DNA of 64,000 nt, from contig NC_134827.1 in assembly GCF_004210375.1 (NCBI RefSeq), positions 99,108,672 through 99,172,671 on the forward strand. Direction: 5' to 3'. Positions 29,101-41,100 of the stretch are shown here, one piece after another (position 1 is the first letter of the stretch; each line of letters begins with the position of its first letter). The position numbers and the translations under genes are program-made. The notes under the pieces are model-generated. The model did no database searches. It was not told the DNA's origin and saw only the letters and a list, made by a program, of their open reading frames with translations. The stretch is from Tachypleus tridentatus. Taxonomy: Eukaryota; Arthropoda; Merostomata; Xiphosura; Limulidae.

Positions 29101-32100
29101 AGCAAGAGAATCATCTATCTTGAAACATAGTAAGGCTAAAATCTGTTCATGTTGGATGGATCTATGACAAGATGCCATGCCATATTTTTGAAAATGACAC
29201 ACACGTTGTACATCAAGGAATTTTAATCAGGTGAGAAGGAGAGTAGAAGTTCAGGAAACAACATGGAGATAGCAAAGCCCACAGATGTACAAAGTTCTTA
29301 CCAAACTGGAGCCAAAGAGTGGCTCCAGAAATAGGTTCCCTCCAAGATCTACAATGACCAGACCTCAAGGAGAGGAAGCATTGAACAGTGGCTTGAAAAC
29401 TAGGAATGGGGAAAAAAAGGTAATTCCATAAACTTTTAAAGAGTGAGAAGCCTGATGAAACCTCCTCATCCAACAAAAGCTAAGCAACTGTCAGAAAATA
29501 AGGCTACCTGACAAAGTATATCCCAGAAACAAAGTTAATTGTGGCATGATGGAAGAGGAAATCAAGGGCAATATGAAAAGTATGTATGTGCAAGTTTCCT
29601 GAGTAATATTTACATAGTCATAATGTGAAGTTTCTAAAAGAAGTTGAAGCAAAGAAAGACAGCAATGTTGAGTAAGAAATGTAGATGAGTAGAAAGTGAG
29701 TCAGTGAGAAAATATGAGATTCACAGAACAGAATCAAATGATGGAGGTTCAAGCAACAAGAAAGCCTGAGATTTGGGCATAACAACAGAAGAAAGCAAAA
29801 GACATATACCTGTATAATACAAGACAACAATGAAGACATGCTTTGTTCTTATATTTACAAATTGGTAAAATGTTACAGTTCATAATTTCCACTCATCAAC
29901 TCTATAATCTCAAGACCATTTTATGAATAATAACTTGTTTTCTGAATATATTATTCAGTCACTTTTACGAATCACACATTAATGAAGTACAGTAGCAAGA
30001 CTCGGACAAATCTGTTACTACTGACCAACTAACTGTATGTTGGAAAATGCTTTAAGATATCTTGGGAATAACTACATGAATAAAAATTTAATGGACCAAA
30101 TACTTACTGAATAATGAAGAACAAGATATTCATCTCGACATATCGGACAAGGATTGCCTGTACTGATCCTTCTACTTCGCTAAATACAAAACACGGACAT
30201 AAAAGAATATATTTTTCAAGAGTTGTAAGTCAGATAAAACACATTCTTGACAATTAGTGCCTAGATATCTGTGTATTAACTCTATTTAAAAAAATAAAAC
30301 GATGCTCTTTCTGCAAAGTGAGACAAAACGTTAAATTCGAGGACCAGAAAAGTTAACATTTTCCTAAACTAAAAATGTATTTCCAATAACACTTCAAATT
30401 GCTGACAATACAACTTTCCTAAGATATCTGCCTTGGCTATCTTAACATTAGTCTCCTATGTTCCAGTCTCTTATACCCCACTTAAATGCCCTTAGCAATA
30501 TCTAATTTGCAAATTTCTCCTACTCATCACTGGGTCCTCTATCCTGGTACTCTATATTAACACTTCACTTAGATAATGTAATCACTTTTTTAAGATGTAC
30601 ATCAGTTCTTGGTAGGTAGTCAGGGCAGGAGAATAAAGTTTCAGTTTAGGAAAATGTTAACTTCTTGCCATAGCTATGCTTTGCTTTAAAAAAAGTTCAA
30701 TGAACCAACACTACGTCGAAGAATTAAACTTTTACTAAAAATTACAAGTATACAAGCATGTTATTTCTGTAAGATCAGGATTTATAATAAAAAATTTTAT
30801 TTTAAAGACTTCTCTATGAATTTACACAATCCATATGACTTTCACTTGTCTTTTTTATTGGTGAATTACAATCATTTAGCTTTAGAGCAGCTTTAAGGTC
30901 TTAACTTTATACAATTGGTTTTATCTCATTTGACTGTTTTATTGCTCTCCGAATTGTGTCTATTGAACATAAGTGCTGAATCACCCAGTGAAGTGAGAAA
31001 ATTTATGGTAAACAAGGTGTCAGGTTACCACACAACATACCTAGATCCTCATGGGTCCCTTGAGAATTACCACAAAAAAAATTACATCTTTTTTCATTTA
31101 AATTTTCTTGAATACTATAACAAGTTTTTAATTTTTTTTAAATATAGTTACTATTTAAAAATATGTCTTAATATATAAAAATAAATTCACCATCTACTAC
31201 TGTTTAAAGGTCTATAAACCTACACCACTCTAAGACCACTATTTTTATATTATTAATTGCCCAAAAGTAATTATGTAGATTTCAAATATTCAACTTAAAA
31301 CATAAGCAATACAATGCCCCAAAACTACTATAATTCATCTAGTTTTCTAGTGTTTTTTTTTAAATTTAATTACTCAACATAGCACTGAGTTTGTTCTATA
31401 TCCAATAACAAATCCTGAAGAAATGGCACCTTTTACCAAAGTAAATTAGCACAAAGACATCATAACCATATAGTTTACAAAATGGCCTTTCTGCTGGTTG
31501 ACATAAACCACTGACTTGTAAGCCTAAGTAAAGACGTGACTTCTAAAGTATGAAGACTTTCTGTGTTAGGTATAACAAGAATTTTGATGTCTCATAAAAT
31601 AAAGAGGGTAAAAGTTCTTATCTGAAATTCTGACCTGTCAATATCTAAAGTTGGTGCTTCTAACTGGTGAACATATAAAGAAAGAAAGGAAATTTAAAAA
31701 GGAAAATTCAGAGCAGAGAGACAACATGTGACACAAAGAATGATAGTTTATTTAAATATCTCATTTTTAAATTTTTAAATTAAAACATGTATTAAATTTT
31801 TAATTATAAACTATGCCCTTAAGTCAAATGTATTGACACACATTGATAATAAAATTTACTTGAACATGTGAATGTAAGAGGTCCTGACATGCACACTTTG
31901 ACCAAACCCATGTACACAGAATTAATCGATTACATTCACTTAAATATTTTTAAATACTTTTTAAACACTACTCTTTATTTGATACGGTAAACACTTTTGG
32001 TGATTTACCCGTCAGTTGTCATCTTCTTGTGTGCGTGTGAAAAATGAATTATTGTGGGGATTTGGGAGTCAATTATTCCCACATAAGACTTGAATAAATG

Positions 32101-35100
32101 GAATAACATTAATAATAAGAAACACTAGTTTTGATTAGTTGATTATTATCATGAGTCTGACACTGTTTAAGCTGAACAACTTTAATCAATAATGACAATA
32201 ACGAATCAAAGTAATAATTTCAATTACTTATTTTGATCCTATAGTTTTGATTAATCAATTATCTTATGTACCACTAATCAATGCACTTCATACTCAAAGT
32301 AATTTGTAATTGATTATATTAAGTTAATTTCCACCACTTGTACTACTGAATATACTTATTTATTAAATGATAAAGTCTGATAACTCCAATTATTATAAAG
32401 TCAAGATAAAATTGGGATCAACCTACCAATACCTCTAAACTGCCATACGCTGTACACCATTTCACTTTACAGAATATAAAAAATTACGTAGAAAGCTCAC
32501 ACATACATAAGATGAAAGTAAATAAATTCAATGCACATGTAACAGTGTACTTACAATACATGTTTTTCTAGTTTTAGAAGGAGGGTACTGTCCTTTGAAA
32601 TTCCTTCTGTAGTGAGTCCAAACTGGTTCAGAACCATACATTTCTTCATAAGCTGTAAAATTAATAATAAAGCATAAATAAAAGAATTAGATGTTAGACA
32701 CCTATAAAATGTTGAGTAACTACTATGTTAGTAACCTAATGAATTTAAAAACACTTTCATATAACAGAGAAAAAAGTTACAACACATGATACTGGTAATA
32801 TCATGTCACAATAAAATCAGAATAATTTTAAACTAAATATAATAGGCTGTGTGTGTGTTTTCTTACCTGCTGAATCCAGCAAGGGTAATCAAACCCATGA
32901 TTCTAGCATTGTAAATCCAAAGACTCACTGCTGTACCAGTGGGGAATAAATACAGTATGATATGAAGTGATTTTATATGGAAATATATGCAGAGTTACAG
33001 ATAAAAAAGTTGTAAACTCTACACCACAAAAATGAGAAAACTACTGAATCTTTCATTAAGATATAAATAGTGTGAACTTTAAAGATTAATCATGCTAATT
33101 AAAAGTTGTAGGTCTGAGAATGCATTTAAAAAAACTTATATTTGCATGAAATATTACTCTAAAGCTGTAATTTCAGATTTATTATTTAAATAAGAAAGTC
33201 ATCCCTGGCTCCAAACTGAAACAAATATTCTAGGTTAGTACCCACCCCTTGAGATGATTGGTTATTTTACATTCTTCCTTTTATTGAGGGACTATATTCA
33301 ATCTTTAAAGAGAAGTGTTTATTTTGTCTTTAATTTATGCTCTACAAGTAATTAAATAAAATGAAACCTTTGCAAAATATGATTGTGAAAGATTTGGTTA
33401 AGAAAAAAGTGTGCTATTATCATTAAAAATCTAAAATATTCCCTCCAACAAAATGTAAAATGTAGAAGTTTCTAAGGGAATAAATCTTTGTCCTAAATTT
33501 GGCTTGGACAAAGAATTAAAGGTAAATACTAACTAACTATGGTTAAAACTTCAATTACAGTCATTCTACTTTATATGTTCCATAAAGGACATAATTCAAA
33601 TTCAGCTTACTCTGAGAATTTGAAATGCACTAACAATTATAATCAAACAAATGCCATCAGTTTTAACCTGTTGACTGCAAGGTATTTCAGCTGCTACTAC
33701 AACTCTGAACCAAGTTCAAAATACAACTCTAATGCTTCTTCATTTTGTAACTTTTTTTCATGACGCCATTTTGGATCGAAAGTGAAACAATTTGTAAGTT
33801 GGTCAAATGCATGTATGGTGCTGACATCTATCGTTGAAATTAGGTATTAACTCGTCTGTGGCACTGTGTTACCGATCGGTTTGGATGAGTTATCTCATCT
33901 ACGGCACTGAACAGGTTAAATAAGAGCTGCACTACATTTCATTTTGACATTTTATCTTCTACTGTAAACTTATGTTATGCATAGTTGTCCTTCTATTAAG
34001 TTATATTAACTGTTAAAAATTATTCTAAATTAATTTTTAACCTATTATTTTAATGTAATTTAAGTGTAAAAAATTTAAGCCAGTAGTTCAATTTTCTGTA
34101 TTGCCCATAGTGACTTCTCTTCTGGTGATTGTTACAAAAGTAAATCTATCTTAGCCAAAGTTGACTTATACCCTGCTAAAATTCACATGCACGTACATCT
34201 CCTTGTCTCATCACTCTCACCATTAAATAAGAAAATTAATAATAATATACCAATTCTGTAAGTTCCTGTAAGAAGTTTGAACACCATAATCAGACCTCTC
34301 TGACTTCTTTTTTCATAAGAAGTCTGAAAGATCTTAATCTGGACCACAAACTTTTCATTCCAAGTATCGTCTTACTAGTCCTCCCTCTGACACCTTTCCA
34401 ACAATACAATGGAGACACACCAAGACTGAATGAAATATTCTGAATTAAACCTATCAAGTGGCTTTTACAGAGAAATGATAATATTTTTAGAATTTATTAT
34501 GTATTTCTGTAGGTATAACATAAAATCCTATTTGCCCTACCTCTAGCAACAGCACGTTTGGATGATTTAAAAGTTTGTTTTGTTTCTGAATTTTTGCAAA
34601 GCCACTCAAGGACTACCTGTGATAGCCATCCCTAACTTAGCAGTGTAAGACTATAGGGAAGGCAGTTAGTCATCACCACCCACTGCCAACTCTTGGACTA
34701 TTCTTTCACCAACAAATAGTGAGATTATCAGTGATGACGAGAAACCCACTTGTTGAGAAATTTATATGCAAAAAACGGCTCGTTTGGGCTGAGAAAACAC
34801 TTTACATAGAAGAGCAAACAACGTTTCGACCTTCTTCGGTCATCGTCAGGTTCACAAAGAAAGAGGTAACTGACCGGAAGCTGACCACATGTTTGAAAGG
34901 GGTTGTGTAACTGTGTGTCGAAATGTAGAGGGCGGTATTAGATGTTTGAATATATAATTTATTATATTAATATAGGTATAAAGGCGTTCCTTTATATTGG
35001 TTTATTTTGGGTTTAAGTTGTTGTATAAGTAAGGCTTCTTTAATTTTACGTTTGTTTATGTTTGTTTCTTTATTTAATATTTGAGTGTTTTCTATGGTTA

Positions 35101-38100
35101 TGTTGTGTTTATTTGACTTGCAGTGTTCAAAACGTGTGACGGTGACTTTTATGTTCTTTGAATCTGGTTTCCATTTTTCTACTTGTTTCTCCAATATAGA
35201 AGTCGTGGCAGTTATCACATTGTATTTTATAAATAATGTTGGTGTGGTGTTTGTCAGTGTAGTTTTACATAGTATAGACCTCAGTTTTGTGCGGGTTTTG
35301 AATAAATTTGGTATTAATTGGAATGTCATATTTTGTTACTAATTTTGCCAAATGTTGGTTATTTGTTTGCTGATGTCGGAATATATGGTATCTGGCAGTA
35401 TATGGTTTCGTGGTTTTTTGATTAAGTGAGCTGTATTTACTTTAGTTGGTTGATTTTGCTTTCTGTCTAGGTGTGTGCGTATAATGTTTTCTACGGTTTG
35501 TGGAGGAAACTTATTGATGTTGGTGAAGTATTGTTTTATTTTGTCTAATTCATCGTTAATTTTATCTGGTGAGCATAGTTTTATGGCTGTGTTTATTTGG
35601 TTTCTTAGTATGTTGAGTTTTTGTGTTGTTTCATGTGCTGAGTCCCAAGGAATGTATAGTCCAGTATGGGTGATTTTTTCGGTGGATTTCTGTTTGAAAT
35701 TGTGTATCAGTTCTTGTAATTTTGAGGTTAAGAAATGATATTTGATTGTTTTCTTCCTGTTCACATGTGAAGTTGATGTTGGGATGTATAGAGTTAATGT
35801 GATTGAAAAAATTAAGTATGTGTTCTGTAGATTTGAATCCATAACCGTGTCATCTACATATCTATACCAGTATAGTGGTGGATGTAATGCTGTGTTAATT
35901 GCTTGTGTTTCAACTTGTGTCATAAAAATATTGGCTAGAACTGGTGATACTGGGTTGCCCATGCTTAGGCCGTTTGTTTGTATATAGTTTTGGTTGTTGA
36001 ACATGAAGTTTGTCTTTATCGTGGTGAATTCTATGAGGGTTGCTAACTGGTTACTGGGAATTTCTATAGTTGGGTTAGGGTCTCGGATATAGAGTTCTAA
36101 GGCTATCTTGCAGGCTTCAGTGGTTGGAACTTCTGTAAAGAGGGATATAACATCGAAACTGGCCATTAAGGCTTTATGATTAAGTTGATTTAGATTAGAC
36201 TTGAAATTAAAAGAGTCTTTGATAAATGAGCTGGCTGATGTTACATATTTGGAGAATGCCCATGCTATGTATTTACCAAGGTTGTAATTAAACGATTCAT
36301 ATGTGGACATTATTGGTCGTAATGGACAATCTGGTTTATGAGGTTTGGGGATGCCGTATATTTGCGGTGTCGCGTGAGTCGGTTTTACGTGGGTAGGAAT
36401 AAAGTGTTTGTGAAATGGTGTTGGCTTTTTTCATTTGTAGTAGTAATTTGTTCAGTTGCGTCTCGTGTGTCTTTGTTGGATTTGTGTGTATTGGTTTAAA
36501 TAGTGAGATTGACCATCACTTTATAATGTCCCCACGGCTGAAAGGTAAGACCCTCAGATTACAAGTCGAACTCCTTGACCCACCTGGCCATGACAGGCCA
36601 ATTTAAAATTCTTCTCCTTCCATAAAAATGTTATTCCCATCAGAATTATAAACCACATGCAATACCTTACATCTAATATAACCAAAATGCATCTGCTATT
36701 TATTTGCCCAATTCACCAAGTGATCTAATTCCTTTTGTAAAGAAATAGAATTATCCTCATGACAGATACATGCATATTAATGTTACTGGTGACATTAATC
36801 TAGTTAAGATTGATTTCCATTTATAACAACACTCTGCTGTCTTCACTTCAGTCATTTTTAAGCCAACATGCTAACTTGTACTCCAAACCCATACAGACAA
36901 CTTTTAATTATCTTTTTATAGCACTTCACTAAATGTTTTCTTAAAATCCAGATACACCAAATCCACACTTTATCTTCATCTATTGCACTATTAGGTTTGG
37001 AATTTTACTACAAGTAGAACTGATGAAAAATGGTACACTAATTCCAAATTTCAGAAAAACCAATTTTGTTGGAATGAGATGAAAGCTGGCTTCTGTGAAT
37101 TGAACTAGAGTTGGGAGGGGATCTTGGATAGATGTGGGAAGCATTTAGGCAGAAATTAATATGCTTAAAGAACGTACATATTACCTACTAACATGAAAAA
37201 AGAGAAACAGAGAAGAAGCCAGTATTGTTTAAGTAAAGTTTAAGAGATCACATTGGTGATAAACATAATAAATTCAATAAATCTAAATTTACTGGAAATA
37301 ATGAGGACGTGGAACACTACAAGAAATCCAGAGAACTGGTTAAAAAGGATGTTAACTGACAGAGTTAACTTGAACAGTAAGGAAGTCTTTAAGTATATTA
37401 AGAGGAAACAAAATTTTAGGACAGGGATTGGAACTCTTAAAAATGATAGTGAAGAGCCAATACTAGAAGATTATGAGAAGGTAAGCTAAATAAATTATGT
37501 GCCCTCTTCAGTTTTTATGTAGGAAGTTGGTTGGTTGACATTAATTGGTGCAAAGCAACTAGGCTATCTTCCCCAAACTAGTAAGAACTTAAAAATAAAA
37601 ATAAATTAAAATATGTAATAAGAAATCATGTTGAAACAAAACAGTCCAATATTCAAATTAAAAACTTCAATAGAAGTAAAAAAACCAATGGCCCTTAAAA
37701 ATTTAAAAACACAACTGAGATGCAGAGTTCCACCATCAACAATGACGTTGTCCAATGTCAAAAGTGAACCAATGGTAAAAGTATGTCTAAAATGGTGCTG
37801 TAGCTCACAGTTGGCATGAAGGCACAACAGTAAAATGTGGGATATTCTGACCTGAGTGTCACACAGACCACACATTGGTGCATCAGTCCCAGATAAAAGA
37901 AAATTATGAGTTAAAAAAATTATAACTAATTCATAGCTTAGCCAGGACAACTTCCTCCTTCCGATCCTTACGGGAGCAAGACAGCCAAAGAACAACAGAA
38001 GGTTTGATCTGGAAAAGCTTGTTATCACATTGCTCAGTCCAAGTTGACTGCCAACTTAACTGCAGAGCCTAGCCTTGAATACACGACTGTAGTCCAATTA

Positions 38101-41100
38101 CAGAACAGGCAAGGCCGTGATAGCACCAGAGCAGACAAACTATGCAACAATGTCAGCAAGCTCTTTTACACACACACTAACTTGGCCCAGTATCCAAAAA
38201 ACTGGATAAAAATAGATGATAAAGAGAAACAGACCAGTCAGTTTTGAATATCAACAAGAACAGTGGAGAACTAACGTGAAGTGATTCGAGGTGCAGTAGA
38301 GAGTTAAACGAATCAGTATAAATAACACACAGCTTCTATGCGATCCAGGGCAAGAGAAATGGTGTACAGTTCAGCAGTGAACACAGAAACTGTGGAGGGT
38401 ATGTTGTGTATAACTACCAAATCACAATAAACCATGGCAGAGCCCACAGGGTCATCTGATTTTGAACCATCTGTTTTAATGGAAACAGAAGGATGGTTCA
38501 AGAGGTATTCAGCAATCACAAAACAGTACTTCTAATCCAGAGTATCTGCCTTCTTCAGATGGCTCAAAGAAAGGTCACATTTGAAGATGGTAATAAGTCA
38601 ACAAGTTGAGTTGGGCCAACCAGTGGAGACAGCAATGTCATTCAAGGACAAACCCAATTCATCCAACTGCACCTGGATACAAGGTCCAAAAGGAACAATG
38701 GCAGACCATCCATTCTAAAAAGCATGGCCTGCTGAGGAAGGATTGGTTAGTTGGTTGATTTAGTGTTTTATGGCACAAAGCAGCTAGGCTATCTACACCA
38801 AACATCCTGTAAAAAGTTGGAAGTAAATTTAGTAAAATTCATAAGAGGAAATTAGGGTAAAATAAAACAAAGTTTAAAAAACAAATACATAAATAGAATA
38901 AAACCAATGTTTACATCTAGTCCACAACATTAAGAGAAAAACTACAGTAATTCAAGTTGTAAAGGACTTTCTGTATCATAACTGTAATAATCATAACTCA
39001 CCAGGAAGACTAACAGGTAAGTACAAAAACCACTGTCACTCACCTGAAGTTGGCCTTTCCAGTCCTGGTTCTGAGTTATTTGACGCTATGGCCATTTTCG
39101 AACTGAGGAAGGAAACACAACCCCAGGTGGGATGCTGTGGTAAGGATAAAAGTTTTTCAGCATGCAGTAAAGCCAGTTACAAATGGCAGAGATGTAGAGG
39201 AGATTTACAAAACTCAGTGTACAAACTCTGGAACTGAAAAGTGTGCAAAGCCCCCATGCAGAGCCAAAGCTCCTGATGGTGAATAGGGTCCAACATCTTC
39301 AAGACCAAGGTCCTGGCAGAATCACAGACCATAGACCCATAGTCCAGTTTCGATCAAATGAAGGCACTATATATTTTTAGTATAGAACAGTGATCCACTC
39401 CCTAAAAGGTGGAAGAAAGGACACAGAGGATATTCAGTGCCCTTGTATGCCTGACACGTAGCTGCTTGATGTGTGGAATAATGGTCAGCTCATGGTCACA
39501 GATATGCCCCAAGATCCTTGCCTCAGGGGCCACAGGAAAAACAACTTCACCAAAACAGAGCTTGGGATCGGGAAGAATACCTTGTTGGTAGCAGAAGTAC
39601 ATGCTAACAGTTTTGGAGTGAGAAAAGGTAAAACCATTTGCTGTGGTCCACTTCAGTAAACAACTGAGGGCAGTCTGTAGCTGACATGAGATGTGGAAGT
39701 CGTCAACAAAGAGACCATTTGCAACAGTGGGAGGGAATTGTCCACTGATGGCATTAATCTATATAATGAAAAGTGTGACACTCAAGAAATAGCCCTGAGA
39801 AACTCCAAGTTCCAGTAGAAAAGAATGGGAACGTGTCAAACCCACATGGACTTGAAATTGTTGGTCCATTAAAACAAGTTTAATAAAAATTGACAACTGG
39901 CCACGTAACCTGTATGAGTGGAGGTCTTGCACGAAGCTATACCTCCACGTAGCATCATAAGCTTTCTCAAGATCAAAAAATACAGAAAAAAGATGTTGTT
40001 GCTCAAGAAAGGCTTCAAGTCAAATTAGGTGGCCCATGATGGAGTTCTATCATCAAAATTCACAGTGAGGGGGCAAGATGAGGTTGTTTGGTTCCTTGAA
40101 TCAAACAAGACAAGCATGAACCATCCTCTCTAAAATTTTAGAGACAGCTCAAAGTAATTTGACAGTAGTTTGAAGGAATCCTGGGATCCATCCCAGATTT
40201 GGAAAAAGGGAGGACAACAGCATAGCACCAAGCATTAGGAAAAGCATTCTCCTGCAAGATCCAATTAAAAACAACCAGAAGAACAGCAAGAGAGGCAGGA
40301 AAAAAATGATTCAGCATTTTGTAGTTAACATCATCAAGTCTGACTGATGTGCTGCCAGACCAATAAAAAGCAAGTTTGAGTTCTACTGACAATTATACTC
40401 AGAGACTGCCAGCCCAAAAGGAAAGAAGTGATTGCTCTACCCGAGCATTAATGGCTAAGAAGGTGGAGAATGTGGAAGTGCCAGATGCATGAGAAAAACT
40501 TTCACTGAGAGTATCTGCAATAATCTGAGTATCAGCAACTCCCTGGCCATCTGAGAGAAAGATTGAAAGGGGGGCCAAAACTTACTACTCAATGACTTTC
40601 TGAATTATGTCCCATATGACTTTGGAACTGATGGTAGAAGAGATGCTAGTGGTGAACTTAATCCAAGATTCCTTCTGGCTTTGACGTCTTACCTGCCATC
40701 AAAGTGCATGGGTCTATTGAAAAGCAACATGGTTTTAAAGTGGGGTATATACCTACAAAAGGTATCCCAGGCCTATTTTTAAGCCTTCCATGCCATGTGG
40801 CAGGCAGAATTTCACCATGGACAAAAATACCATGGAAAACATGTCACAATTTTAGAAATAGATTGAGCAGATGCTTGAATAACACTGTCAATTACTACTA
40901 CTGCACAATCATCTATCGATGGCTTAGTGATGATGACAAGATCAAGTTTTGAAAGAGCACCGAAAGAGGACCAGTTGGCCTTGTCCAGCTTCAACCTTGG
41001 TATGTATCAGGGGAAATCAAGAACAGCCAGTCTCCCTCAAAATGATAGGAAAATTATCACTACTCTGTGGGTCACTGTTAACCACCTAAAAGAAATGAAA

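Larger units (their letters stand above)
34727..36497 (-). mobile_element. Penelope-like retroelement, 5'-truncated
   Basis: In minus orientation: a broken start with [10 protein letters not shown] (about 36380), the RT domain, a GIY-YIG endonuclease relic, a hammerhead-like motif (34855-34814) and a terminal block ending TCTCGTCATCACTGAT. A perfect 13-bp TSD AAATAGTGAGATT lies at 34714-34726 and 36498-36510. Located in mRpS18B intron 2. Confidence 0.9.
34573..36600 (-). mobile_element. SINE family 1 split by a Penelope-like insertion
   Basis: The SINE tail and body lie at 34573-34726 and the tRNA head at 36498-36600. The element is contiguous once the Penelope insert 34727-36497 is removed. 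Its own flanks show an 8-bp duplication ATTTAAAA (34565-34572 and 36601-36608). Confidence 0.82.
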
